Assembly (NCBI RefSeq): GCF_021545785.1
Contig: NZ_CP079801.1
Location: 3,840,001-3,904,000, forward strand
Length of the DNA stretch: 64,000 nucleotides
Direction: 5' to 3'
From: Halopseudomonas maritima
GTDB taxonomy: Bacteria > Pseudomonadota > Gammaproteobacteria > Pseudomonadales > Pseudomonadaceae
Shown: positions 51,864 to 60,634 of the stretch, one piece after another
How the letters are laid out: each line of letters opens with the position of its first letter
How positions within the stretch are numbered: the stretch's first letter is position 1
Program-made: the position numbers and the translations under genes
Notes under the pieces: generated by a model
Databases searched by the model: none
Seen by the model: the letters and a program-made list of their open reading frames with translations, nothing else
Told to the model about the DNA's origin: nothing

Positions 51864-52968
51864 ATTTCCATCCAAGGGTATCGTTGTTAGCCAGCCAGTC
51901 GCCGAGGCGCTCCAGGGTGGCAGCACTGCCCCCAAGTACCAGGCTCAGGTAGCGGCTCCAATAAAGAAAACGGTGAATTGGGTAGGTCAGGTCCACGCCA
52001 ATGCCGCCGTGCACGTGTTGCGCCTTGTGGCCGATCAGGTGTGCGGCCTCTGTGCACAAATAACGAGTAGCCAGCGCTTCGCTGTCACACGGCAGCCCGG
52101 TGTCCAACCGGTAGCACAACTGATAGAGCGCGCTGCGCAGGGCTTCCAGCGCCACATGGCAGTCGGCCACGGTCATCTGTACTGCCTGAAAGCTGCCAAT
52201 CGGGCGATCGAACTGCACGCGCTCGCTAACATAGGCCACAGTGCGTTTGAGCTGCTCTTCACTGACGCCCAGCTGCAGCGAGGCAACAGCAGCGATAGCG
52301 CGCTGCTCCAGCCATCTAATAGCAGCCTGCGGCAACACTTGATCCGCGCGGATGCATACGCTGTGGCAGGCCAAATCGGCTACAGCCTGGCCGTGGTTGT
52401 ACACGCCCTCGATCAGCTCAACGCCTTCGGCGCGCGGGTCGAGCAGAATCAGCTGTACGCCGTCATCCGTGTCAGCCAACACCAGCAGCTGGTCGGCCTG
52501 GGCACCAAGATCAACGGCGCTGAGGCGGCCGTTCAGCAGCAGACAGTCATTGCTTTGCTCCAGCTGCAGGCCAACGCCGTGGCTGGCGGCCAGACCATTG
52601 AGCGACAGGCTCAGCAACGCCTGACCGGCCGCGGCTTGGGCTACCAGCGGTTGCGTGTCGGCACCGCCAAAGCGGGCCAGACAGGCGGCCGCTAATTGGT
52701 GCTGCCACAGCGGCACTTGGCCAAGCCCGGCGCCTTGGGCGCGCAGCACGCAGAACAGGTCAGTCATGCCCATACCGCTGCCACCGGCCTGTTCGGGAAT
52801 CGCCAGCGCATGCAGGCCGGTCTCGATACAGGTCTGCCACAGTGGTCGCATATAGGGGGCAGCGTCAAGGTCAAACTCGCGCAAGCGCTCGTCGGTGCAG
52901 TAGTCACGAAATACGCTGTCGGCCATCTCGGCGATGGCGCGCTGATCTTCACTCAGAGAAAAATCCAT
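51832..52968 (-). CDS. chsE1: acyl-CoA dehydrogenase ChsE1/FadE28-like subunit
   Basis: A 378-residue acyl-CoA dehydrogenase. The ATG at 52968 follows GAGGAG; an upstream frame to 53082 enters chsH2 and is rejected. It has N-terminal MDFSLSEDQRAIAEMADSVF, RVQFDRPIGSFQAVQM and QHVHGGIGVDLTYPIHRFLYW, with a degenerate middle domain. It is the partner of ChsE2; in the mycobacterial complex the two subunits share composite active sites. The last 32 bases overlap chsH1. Confidence 0.83.
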   Translation of the reverse strand: MDFSLSEDQRAIAEMADSVFRDYCTDERLREFDLDAAPYMRPLWQTCIETGLHALAIPEQAGGSGMGMTDLFCVLRAQGAGLGQVPLWQHQLAAACLARFGGADTQPLVAQAAAGQALLSLSLNGLAASHGVGLQLEQSNDCLLLNGRLSAVDLGAQADQLLVLADTDDGVQLILLDPRAEGVELIEGVYNHGQAVADLACHSVCIRADQVLPQAAIRWLEQRAIAAVASLQLGVSEEQLKRTVAYVSERVQFDRPIGSFQAVQMTVADCHVALEALRSALYQLCYRLDTGLPCDSEALATRYLCTEAAHLIGHKAQHVHGGIGVDLTYPIHRFLYWSRYLSLVLGGSAATLERLGDWLANNDTLGWKYDLDENQSLC

Positions 52969-52978
52969 GCGCATCTCC

Positions 52979-53953
52979 TCAAGCCGCAACCAGACGGAAT
53001 TGCGGCAGCGTCTGCTGGTCGTCAAAGCGGTGGAACTCCACCTGTACCCGCTGGCCAACCTGCAAACTGGCCGGGTCGACATCGATCAGGCCGGCGATCA
53101 GGCGTACGCCTTCGTCCAGCTCGATCAGGCCAATTGGATTGGGATAGTCAAAGGGCGGCACTTCGGGGTAGTGCATCACTACGAAGGAATACAGCTCACC
53201 TGTGCCAGCGGCTTCGATGCTGTCCCAGGCAAAACTGTGACATTTGCTGCATACCGGTGCCGGCGGATGGCGCAGGGTCTGGCAATCGCTGCAACGCTGG
53301 ATCAGCAGTTTGCCGGCCTCACAGCCTTCCCAAAAGAAGCGGGTGTCGTCGCTAACGCCGGGTAGCGGGCGCTTGATCGCCTTGGCTTCGGCCGGCTTGT
53401 CAGCGGCTTTGGCCTCGGGACGCTGCGCGGGCTTGAACTTGAACACGCGGAACAGCTGGCGGCCAACCGGCTCGTCGCCGCCCGGCTGCTCAGAGAAGTA
53501 ACTCATCAGCACGGTGACAAAAAAACCGGTGCCCAGCGGCGTGGTTTTTTCTTCCGAGACGCTGTCGACCTTGCTGGTGAAATACAGCCGCTCGCCGGCG
53601 ATGATCGGGCGCTCAAAGTAGAGGTCGGAGTTGACTGCCACCACCGCCGGGTAGCCGTAAGGCTCGATAACCTTGAGCACCTCAAAGTTATTCTCGTCGG
53701 TTGAGCCCGGTGCGTAGTTCTCCAGGTCAAGGCCAGCCATGCACCAGACCTGCAGCATGCCCGGAGGCGCCACAACATCGGCATGTCCCTGAGCACGCGC
53801 AAAGTCGGCATTGGTGTATAGCGGGTTGTCGATTCCCATGATCTCGCACCAGTGGCGAATCATCGGGGCATTGACCCGGTCCCAGGCATAGACGCGACCG
53901 TATTCGCGTCCGACCATGGCCTGAACCTTGTCGAGTAATGCTTGATCAGCCAA
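52979..53953 (-). CDS. chsH2: MaoC-DUF35 fusion ChsH2 (hydratase subunit and aldolase partner)
   Basis: A 324-residue protein with an N-terminal MaoC-like domain (to about 155), a lysine/alanine-rich linker (AKAADKPAEAKAIKR), and a C-terminal DUF35 domain with zinc ribbon CSDC...CSKC and OB fold. This is the arrangement of mycobacterial ChsH2: hydratase with ChsH1 and activator of Ltp2. I chose a TTG start at 53953, directly behind CAGGAG; a GTG at 54010 overlaps the SDR stop but has a poor site. Domain order is the reverse of the fusion at 13611. Confidence 0.85.
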   Translation of the reverse strand: MADQALLDKVQAMVGREYGRVYAWDRVNAPMIRHWCEIMGIDNPLYTNADFARAQGHADVVAPPGMLQVWCMAGLDLENYAPGSTDENNFEVLKVIEPYGYPAVVAVNSDLYFERPIIAGERLYFTSKVDSVSEEKTTPLGTGFFVTVLMSYFSEQPGGDEPVGRQLFRVFKFKPAQRPEAKAADKPAEAKAIKRPLPGVSDDTRFFWEGCEAGKLLIQRCSDCQTLRHPPAPVCSKCHSFAWDSIEAAGTGELYSFVVMHYPEVPPFDYPNPIGLIELDEGVRLIAGLIDVDPASLQVGQRVQVEFHRFDDQQTLPQFRLVAA

Positions 53954-54006
53954 GTTCGTCTCCTGATTGTTTTCCAAGACCCGCCGCAGGGCGTGGTCGC
54001 GTTGCG

Positions 54007-54795
54007 TCACGCCTTGCCGGCAGTCGATGCAGCAAGAAACGCAGGTTTCTCGCCGCCGCCGTGCAAAAGCAGGTTGGTACCACTGAAATAGGCCGCCATC
54101 GGAGAGGCGGCGTACAGACAGGCGTTGGCAATGTCTTCGGGCTCACCCATGCGACCGGCAGGGATGGTGAGCCCAACCGCCGCGATGCCCTCATCATCGC
54201 CGTAATGCAAATGAGACTGCTCGGTGCGAATCAGCCCCGGGCTGACCGATAGCACCCGCACCTTGGGTGCCCACTCCACCGCCAGCGAGCTGGCCAGCGA
54301 CACCACTGCCGCCTTGGCTGCGCCGTAAGCGGCGGTACCCGGCGATGGACGGCTGGCAGCGACCGAGCCAATAAAAATGATCACCCCACCACTATCCTGC
54401 TGCTGCATCACGGCATTGGCCTGTTGGGCGAGATTCAGCGGCGCCAGCAGGTTGAGGCGAATGATGCTTTCACTAAAGCGCGGTGAAGCAGTGGCAGCGT
54501 CGGCGGCTGGACTGCCACCGGCGTTATTGACCAGCACATCCAGCCGGCCATAGTGTTCACGCACGGCAGCAACGGCTTCTTCGGTGGCTTCAGCGTCACG
54601 CACGTCTACACTGAGAAAGCGGGCGCTGCGGTTGCCAACAGCGGGCATCTGCTCCGGTTCGCGACGGCCGCAGGCCACCACAGTGGCGCCAGCGGCTAAA
54701 AAGGCTTGAGCAATACCGGCGCCGATACCGCGGGTGCCGCCGGTGATCATCACCACCTTGCCGCTGTAATCGAGCGCTGCGCTGTGAGACTGCAT
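54007..54795 (-). CDS. SDR family oxidoreductase
   Basis: A 262-residue SDR with TGGTRGIG (18-25), NNAG, S144, Y157 and K161. The ATG at 54795 follows GAGGA; an ATG at 54819 falls at the predicted transcription start and is rejected. It is first in the side-chain operon and is driven from one side of the bidirectional operator at 54854-54869. May oxidise a hydroxyl or reduce the 17-ketone; unknown. Confidence 0.8.
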   Translation of the reverse strand: MQSHSAALDYSGKVVMITGGTRGIGAGIAQAFLAAGATVVACGRREPEQMPAVGNRSARFLSVDVRDAEATEEAVAAVREHYGRLDVLVNNAGGSPAADAATASPRFSESIIRLNLLAPLNLAQQANAVMQQQDSGGVIIFIGSVAASRPSPGTAAYGAAKAAVVSLASSLAVEWAPKVRVLSVSPGLIRTEQSHLHYGDDEGIAAVGLTIPAGRMGEPEDIANACLYAASPMAAYFSGTNLLLHGGGEKPAFLAASTAGKA

Positions 54796-54825
54796 GAACA
54801 AATCCTCTGGTTGCGTCATACCCTC

Positions 54826-54897
54826 ACTGTAGGGAGCGCGCCTGCCCTGCTCTTCGTCTAAACGGACGATGAGGTGCAATCGGGTGCTGCCGACAAT
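54826..54897. promoter_or_regulatory. Bidirectional operator with two symmetric -10 boxes
   Basis: TCGTCTAAACGGACGA at 54854-54869 serves both strands. Leftward, TACAGT (54831 down to 54826) begins 23 bases away; rightward, GACAAT (54892-54897) also begins 23 bases away. Leaders are about 24 and 28 bases. The symmetry is the clearest evidence for the operator/-10 geometry. Confidence 0.78.
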
Positions 54898-54931
54898 CGC
54901 CTCGACTCTCTTTCTAATCGCGGAGCCCTTA

Positions 54932-55714
54932 ATGACTGACGCCAACGCCGTTCTGCTGCTGGACCGCCCAGCCCCGCAGGTAGCACGCTTGACTCTCAAT
55001 CGCCCCGACGTAACCAATGCGCTTAGTCTGGAGTTGCAGGCGGCGTTATCGGCGCGCTTCAGCGAGTTGGCGGCCGACCCGCAGACGCGCTGCATCATCC
55101 TGACTGGCGGCGACAGGGTGTTCGCTGCTGGCGGCGACATTTCCAGCATGGCCGGCGTAGGGCCGATCGATATCCTGCAGCGCCATACCGAGCGTGTCTG
55201 GGCGCCCATCCAACAGTGCCCCAAGCCTGTCATCGCGGCGGTCTGCGGTTACGCCTACGGCGGTGGCTGCGAGCTGGCTATGCACGCTGACATCATCATT
55301 GCCGGCCGGGGCGCGCGCTTCTCCCAACCGGAGATTCGCATCGGCATCATGCCGGGCATCGGTGGTACCCAGCGCCTGGTACGCGCTGTTGGCAAGGCCA
55401 AAGCCATGCAGATGGCGCTGACCGGTCGCCCGATCAGCGCGGAAGAAGCCTGTATCGCCGGGCTGGTCAGCGAGGTAGTGGACGATGAGCTGGTGGCCGA
55501 CACCGCTGTGCAACAGGCCAGCCTGATTGCCGCCATGTCGCCACTGGCAGCCGAGCAGATCAAGGAGGTGATTCTCGCCGGCATGGATGCGTCGCTGGAG
55601 GCAGCCCTGGCCATGGAGCGCAAGGCCAACGCTCTGCTGTTTGCGGCAGAAGACCAGAAGGAAGGTATGCAGGCCTTTTTGGAGAAGCGCCGCCCGGTGT
55701 TTGTCGGGCGCTGA
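54932..55714 (+). CDS. enoyl-CoA hydratase (crotonase)
   Basis: A 260-residue crotonase, ATG at 54932 behind CGGAG. Both catalytic glutamates of true hydratases are present, in GGGCELAMHAD and FSQPEIRIGIMPGIGGTQRL, so ordinary enoyl-CoA hydration is likely. It stands alone on the plus strand, opposite the side-chain operon, sharing the same operator. It may hydrate a side-chain or short ring-degradation enoyl-CoA. Confidence 0.85.
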   Translation: MTDANAVLLLDRPAPQVARLTLNRPDVTNALSLELQAALSARFSELAADPQTRCIILTGGDRVFAAGGDISSMAGVGPIDILQRHTERVWAPIQQCPKPVIAAVCGYAYGGGCELAMHADIIIAGRGARFSQPEIRIGIMPGIGGTQRLVRAVGKAKAMQMALTGRPISAEEACIAGLVSEVVDDELVADTAVQQASLIAAMSPLAAEQIKEVILAGMDASLEAALAMERKANALLFAAEDQKEGMQAFLEKRRPVFVGR

Positions 55715-55828
55715 CGATTCATTCAACAGACAGCCCGGAGAGCTCCTCTGATCCGGCTTGAATCAACACTCCAGTAAGCGCTCACCCGCTCTTTGCGCCA
55801 CAGCGACAATCCGTAAAGATCAGACAAT

Positions 55829-55862
55829 AAAGCCCCGCCCATCACAATATGGGCGGGGCTTT
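55829..55862. terminator. Bidirectional terminator between converging genes
   Basis: AAAGCCCCGCCCAT (55829-55842) pairs perfectly with ATGGGCGGGGCTTT (55849-55862), loop of six. The A-rich and T-rich flanks let it end transcription from both the crotonase and the DUF1329 gene. Confidence 0.9.
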
Positions 55863-55873
55863 TGCTGTGCTGA

Positions 55874-57241
55874 TCAGCGTCCAGCGCGGCGAGCTGCCTC
55901 AGGGCCGAAGTCTCGGGAGGTGACGTCGCCCCGGTTGAGGGTATAGCCGGCAGGCTGTTCGTTAATCAGGTTAAAGGCCAGATAGCTCTTGGCTTCCAGG
56001 TCGTGGTACAGCCCTACCCCGGCCTGCCAGGTGTTGGCTTCGTAGGCGTAGAAGTAGTTGATCATCGAGGTGCGCCACAAGCCGCCACGGGCGTCGTAGT
56101 TGTCTGCCATGATCATCAGCCAGCTGTCCTCATCCACGTACATGTGGCGCTTGGGATACAGGTGGCGGTAACCGTCCTTGAGATTGGCTTCAAGCACCCA
56201 CACGCGGCGCAGTTCATAGCGCATGGCGTCCGGGTTGGCGTGGTGCGGCGGCAGCAACGCTTCATAGCGCCACTCGGGCGAGTGAATGCGGTAGGCGTTG
56301 GCCGGCACATACATCTCCTGCTTGCCTACGATGGACCAGTTGTAGCGCTGACCAGAACCATTGAAGATGCGCACCTCATCCACGGTGATAGAGCCACCGG
56401 TACCCGGAAACTGCATGTCAAAACCGTACTCCGGCGATTGGCGCACGCGGCGAGTGCCGGGGTCGTAGCGCCAACTTTGACGAGGCTCGGTGACATGGTT
56501 GAAGAATTCCATGCCGGTGTTGATTTCGCCCCTGTCACGCTGCGGCAGAATGGTCTCATTCAGATAGAACGAAGACTGCCCCACGGTTTCGCCAATGGTG
56601 CCGGGCTTGAGGTGCGGCGCGAGGTTCTTGGAATGTACCTGACCCCAGTTGATACGGCCGTTCGGCAGCACATAGGCATTGTCAGAGATGTACTCTTCAG
56701 TCCAAGGGCGGTAGGTGAAAAATGAAGACGTCCACATCAGCTCCAGCCCGGTCTTGGGGAAGGGGAACAAAATGCCGCCGGTGGTCGCCACCACGCCTTC
56801 GCCATCGTTGACCAGTTCGGCGGACTTGGCGTTCTCCAAGGTGGCCTGACATACGCTGTCAGGGAAGCGGAAATCCCGACGGGTTGGATAAACCGGCATC
56901 TGGAAGGTATCTGGGTAAGCAGCAAACAGCGCCTTCTGCCCGGCCGACAGGCGTTCGGCGTACTGCGCCATGTTGTCGGCGGTAATCACGAACAGCGGCT
57001 CGTCGTCGGGATACGGATCAACCGGGTGATGGCCCGTGCCCTGAAAATCGACGTGCTCGGGCGCACCCAGCCACTTGCCGGTCCATTCGGTGATACTGCC
57101 GTCGGCGTTGCCTGATTTTTCGGCACCAACACACGTGCGCTCGTTACCCAGAGACGCAATCTCCTCCGGCGTCGCTGTGGCATGAACCATCGTGGCCTGG
57201 GCCAGCAACGTGGCAATGCAAAGGGGTTTGATCAGTTGCAT
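55874..57241 (-). CDS. DUF1329 exported protein (copy 2)
   Basis: A 455-residue DUF1329 protein starting at 57241 behind GGAGCC. Signal peptide about 1-22 (ending VHA), then ERTCVGAEKSGNADGS, HHPVDPYPDDEPLFVITADN, SWRYDPGTRRVRQSPEYGFD and a DEDSWLMIMADNYDARGG block. It has the same layout as the protein at 19118 but differs at many positions, so the copies are not recent duplicates. The adjacent DUF1302 gene ends the same pair. It probably assists steroid handling at the outer membrane. Confidence 0.88.
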   Translation of the reverse strand: MQLIKPLCIATLLAQATMVHATATPEEIASLGNERTCVGAEKSGNADGSITEWTGKWLGAPEHVDFQGTGHHPVDPYPDDEPLFVITADNMAQYAERLSAGQKALFAAYPDTFQMPVYPTRRDFRFPDSVCQATLENAKSAELVNDGEGVVATTGGILFPFPKTGLELMWTSSFFTYRPWTEEYISDNAYVLPNGRINWGQVHSKNLAPHLKPGTIGETVGQSSFYLNETILPQRDRGEINTGMEFFNHVTEPRQSWRYDPGTRRVRQSPEYGFDMQFPGTGGSITVDEVRIFNGSGQRYNWSIVGKQEMYVPANAYRIHSPEWRYEALLPPHHANPDAMRYELRRVWVLEANLKDGYRHLYPKRHMYVDEDSWLMIMADNYDARGGLWRTSMINYFYAYEANTWQAGVGLYHDLEAKSYLAFNLINEQPAGYTLNRGDVTSRDFGPEAARRAGR

Positions 57242-57254
57242 AAACGGGGCTCCA

Positions 57255-58919
57255 TCAGAAGGTGTATTTGGCGTTGAACGAGAGATAGTCGCGGTCGGCC
57301 ATGGTGCGACCCTTGGCGACATCGGGGCTTGAGAGATAGTTGACCCAGGTAGCGCCAACCTCGAAGTTGCCGATATAGCTGAAGGTGGCACCCAGCGTCA
57401 GACGCTGCTCGTCACGCCCCATACCCTGCCGTCCACTGCCGTCAACGTTCTGCTGAAACACTGCCGAGGTGGTCAGGTCCCAGCCGGTGAAGACACTCGG
57501 GTAGTCAAGGTACGCGCCCACGCCCAGCAGCACGTTGTCACGGGTTTGGCCGTTGTAGACGAAGTCGTCAAACTGACCGTTCTCACCAGGGTTGCCGCCA
57601 GTCACGGTCAGGGTGTCAGCATCCTGAATACGGTCGTAAACCAACTCACCCATGAAGGTAGTCTGGCTGGCCAGCATGCTCGGCCCAAGGATATAGACGA
57701 AGTTTCCGCTGGCCATCAGCAGATCGCCGGTGGTTGGCGCGCCGTTGCTCAGATAGACAGGGGCGCCTTCACGCAGGCTGATATCCGAGCCCAACTGCAC
57801 GTCCCCAACCTTCGAGGTGAGGCTCAGACCAGTGAGTTTGATATCTTCGAAGTAGCCGAACTTGAGTGCTGGGACACCCGGCCCAAAGCTGACCCGGTTA
57901 ACACTGTCCAGCGACGAGTACTGGGTAGTACCGCTGATATCAAAAAACATCGACGCGGTGCGATCATGGTAGCGATAGTGGTACAAACCAATCTCGGTGT
58001 TGAAATCGACATTCCAGCGCAAACCCAGGCCCCACTGACCAGAGTCGCGCGGGTCATCTGCCTCGACACTATTGGCAGCAGTAAAGGTGGTGTCTGGGTA
58101 AGCTGCGATCACCCCTGGGGCAAAGCGATAAAACTGCGACCCTGGACCAAAGAAATCGCTACCGAAGAAGTCACCCACCGGGTTCAAACGGGTCTCTTCC
58201 CATTCCAGTTGATAGAAACCGGTAAATGCCAGGCTCTCGTTCAACGACCAGGTAAACGACAGCTGATTGACCGGCAGGTAAGCATCTTTAGCTTCGGTTC
58301 CGGGCACGTTGAACTTGGTCGCATCAATGGGTGCCTGGCCCTGGCTGATGTTCGGCCAGAACAGACTTTCGCCCCAGGCTACCAAGTGGCGACCGGCGTT
58401 CAGCGACAGGTATTGGCTCTCGCCAATCGGGAAATTGCCGTAAACATAAGCGTCGAGCAGCTGGAAGCGGCTGCCGCTGTCGCGTCGGGTGGTGGCACTG
58501 AAATGCTGCTCGTCACCGGGGCCATTGACCACCTGGTTGACGGTAGCAGCCGAGTCATTGTCGTTGTCCTGCTTGTAGACCTGGTCGTAAAAGTGGCTAG
58601 CACGCAGTACGGCGCCCAGGTTGTCCTTCTGCACCAGCACCTCGCCAAACAAACTGACGCGATTATTGATGGCCGCGTAGCGATCAAAGTTGCGGGTGGC
58701 GTCGTCATTGTTTGGGTCGGCCAGATACGTGCTATCTGCGCCGCGGGTACGGAAGGAGTAGGTGTAGTTGGCGGTGACCTGGGAGTCGATGGTCAATCCG
58801 TTATCAAAGCTCAGGCTGGGTAAAGCCAGCGCCGGGCTTGAGACCGCTGCGGCGGCGAGCGCCAACGCCAGCGGCGAGAGCGCCGCCGGGCGGCAGAGTA
58901 GACGATTATTGTTGTTCAC
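57255..58919 (-). CDS. DUF1302 outer-membrane beta-barrel protein (copy 2)
   Basis: A 554-residue DUF1302 protein. Start is GTG at 58919, preceded by CAGGAG. The signal peptide (to about 32) is followed by DDATRNFDRYAAINNRVSLFG, LNAGRHLVAWGESLFW, YFEDIKLTGLSLTSKVGDVQLGS and the terminal phenylalanine (FNAKYTF) of an outer-membrane barrel. Pairs with the DUF1329 gene 14 bases downstream. Likely uptake of steroids or similar lipids. No shared operator is found in front of it. Confidence 0.87.
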   Translation of the reverse strand: MNNNNRLLCRPAALSPLALALAAAAVSSPALALPSLSFDNGLTIDSQVTANYTYSFRTRGADSTYLADPNNDDATRNFDRYAAINNRVSLFGEVLVQKDNLGAVLRASHFYDQVYKQDNDNDSAATVNQVVNGPGDEQHFSATTRRDSGSRFQLLDAYVYGNFPIGESQYLSLNAGRHLVAWGESLFWPNISQGQAPIDATKFNVPGTEAKDAYLPVNQLSFTWSLNESLAFTGFYQLEWEETRLNPVGDFFGSDFFGPGSQFYRFAPGVIAAYPDTTFTAANSVEADDPRDSGQWGLGLRWNVDFNTEIGLYHYRYHDRTASMFFDISGTTQYSSLDSVNRVSFGPGVPALKFGYFEDIKLTGLSLTSKVGDVQLGSDISLREGAPVYLSNGAPTTGDLLMASGNFVYILGPSMLASQTTFMGELVYDRIQDADTLTVTGGNPGENGQFDDFVYNGQTRDNVLLGVGAYLDYPSVFTGWDLTTSAVFQQNVDGSGRQGMGRDEQRLTLGATFSYIGNFEVGATWVNYLSSPDVAKGRTMADRDYLSFNAKYTF

Positions 58920-59010
58920 GTGTCGCTCCTGATAAATGTCCTTATCCCCCCAGACAGGGGGTGGCCAGTATCGGAAGCGAGCAACAAAAACACGTACCCC
59001 AAACGGAGTA

Positions 59011-59030
59011 GAAAACCCGTCCGCCGGGTT
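59011..59030 (-). terminator. Small hairpin after the fadD3-like gene
   Basis: AACCCG (59014-59019) pairs with CGGGTT (59025-59030); on the minus strand TTTTC follows. A plausible terminator of the kstD-kshB-fadD3 unit. Confidence 0.55.
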
Positions 59031-59038
59031 AACTCTCG

Positions 59039-60619
59039 TTACAGCTCGGCGGCGAGCTGCAACTTGTCGACCTTGTTGGAGGCGTTCATCGGCAACTGCG
59101 GATAGAACACCACCCGACGCGGCACCTTGTAGTTGGCCATTCGCTCACGGGACCAACTGATTAGTCCAGCATCATCGAGCTGTTGGCCCTGGCGCAGCAC
59201 CACGCAGGCACACCCCACCTCCCCCATACGCTCATCCGGAACGCCCAGCACCGCTACCTGAGCAATCGCCGGGTGCTCACTCAGGGCGGCCTCGATCTCG
59301 GCCGGGTAACAATTAAAGCCGCCAACGATAAACATGTCCTTGAGTCGACCGGTAATGCGCAAGTTGCCCTGCTCATCCAGACTGCCAACATCGCCGGTAT
59401 GCAGCCAGCCATCACCATCTACCGCCTCGGCTGTCGCCTCGGCGTTGTTGAAGTAGCCCTGCATGATGTGGAAACCGCGCAGGCAAATCTCGCCCTGCTC
59501 GCCAGCGTTCACCCGTTGTCCCTCTGGGTCTAGCACTGCCAGCTCGGTGCCCGGAATCGCCCGTCCGCTGGTGGCGGCAATGGTTTCCGCAGCATCCTGC
59601 GGGTCGCAGATGGTCGCCAGCCCGCCACACTCGGTTAGACCGTAGGCGGTGGTCACCACCTTGAACCCAAGCTCTTCGCGCATGCGCCGGATCAGCACCG
59701 GCGGAATGGTCGAGGCGCCCGTCACCGCCACTCGCAGACTGGACAAATCCACCTGCGCCCGAGCCGGGTGGTCAAGCATCGACAGGTATAGGGTTGGTGG
59801 CCCCGGCAAAATAGTGATGCGCTCACGCTCAACTCGGCGGAACACATCATCAGCATCAAACATCGCCTGCGGCACTATGGTCGCGCCACCCAGCAGGCAG
59901 GTAAGCCAGCCAGCCTTGTAGCCGAATGAGTGGAAAAACGGATTAACGATCAGATAACGGTCTCCGGGCACCAGGCCGATGATCCGCACGTACTCGTTGA
60001 ATGCGCGCAAACTTTGGCCGTGGGCGTACATCACCCCCTTCGGCTTGCCGGTGGTACCGGAGGTAAACAACAGATCAGACAGGTCATGCGCGTTGATCGA
60101 CGCGGCACGCGCTCGCGCTGCATCCGGCGCGATACGTTCACCATCGGCCAGAAAGTCATCCAGCGCCTGATCGGCGGCTGTTGACTCGCCCAGCGCGACC
60201 ACCCGCTCCAGGCTGGGTGGACGCTGCGGCGCCAGCATGGCCGCATAGTCGTTGCCCAAAAACTGCCCCTGGCAGAACAGCAGACGCGCCCCGCTGCGCG
60301 CCAGAATGTCCGCCGCTTCACTGCCCTTCATGCGGGTGTTGAGCGGGACCAACACCGCGCCGGCCGCCTGCAGGCCTAGGGCCAGTAACACCCAGTCGAT
60401 ACTGTTGGGTGCCCACAAGGCGATACGGTCGCCGTGCCGAATATCGGTTGCCAGCAGCGCGCGGGTGACCGCCAACATGCGGTCGGGCAGTTGGGCGTAG
60501 CTGATACGCTGCGCGCCGTCATCCAGCGCCAGGCGCTCGCCATGCAGCTCGGCGGCGCGCAGCACCAGCGCCGGAATCGACGCCGGCAGACTGGCCGGCG
60601 AGGGAAACACTGAAGCCAT
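59039..60619 (-). CDS. fadD3: HIP-CoA ligase, FadD3-like
   Basis: A 526-residue adenylate-forming ligase: LLFTSGTTGKPKGVMYAHG, TAYGLTECGGLATIC, TGRLKDMFIVGGFNCYPAEIE and the C-terminal lysine in NASNKVDK. IPALVLRAAELHG near the N-terminus fits mycobacterial FadD3, which adds CoA to the hydrindanone propanoate HIP and so starts C/D-ring degradation. Starts at 60619 or 60634 are both possible; 60619 has a weak GAGA site, 60634 abuts the kshB stop. All downstream enzymes are at 1-13 kb, which supports the role. Confidence 0.78.
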   Translation of the reverse strand: MASVFPSPASLPASIPALVLRAAELHGERLALDDGAQRISYAQLPDRMLAVTRALLATDIRHGDRIALWAPNSIDWVLLALGLQAAGAVLVPLNTRMKGSEAADILARSGARLLFCQGQFLGNDYAAMLAPQRPPSLERVVALGESTAADQALDDFLADGERIAPDAARARAASINAHDLSDLLFTSGTTGKPKGVMYAHGQSLRAFNEYVRIIGLVPGDRYLIVNPFFHSFGYKAGWLTCLLGGATIVPQAMFDADDVFRRVERERITILPGPPTLYLSMLDHPARAQVDLSSLRVAVTGASTIPPVLIRRMREELGFKVVTTAYGLTECGGLATICDPQDAAETIAATSGRAIPGTELAVLDPEGQRVNAGEQGEICLRGFHIMQGYFNNAEATAEAVDGDGWLHTGDVGSLDEQGNLRITGRLKDMFIVGGFNCYPAEIEAALSEHPAIAQVAVLGVPDERMGEVGCACVVLRQGQQLDDAGLISWSRERMANYKVPRRVVFYPQLPMNASNKVDKLQLAAEL

Positions 60620-60634
60620 GTGATCTGATCTCAT

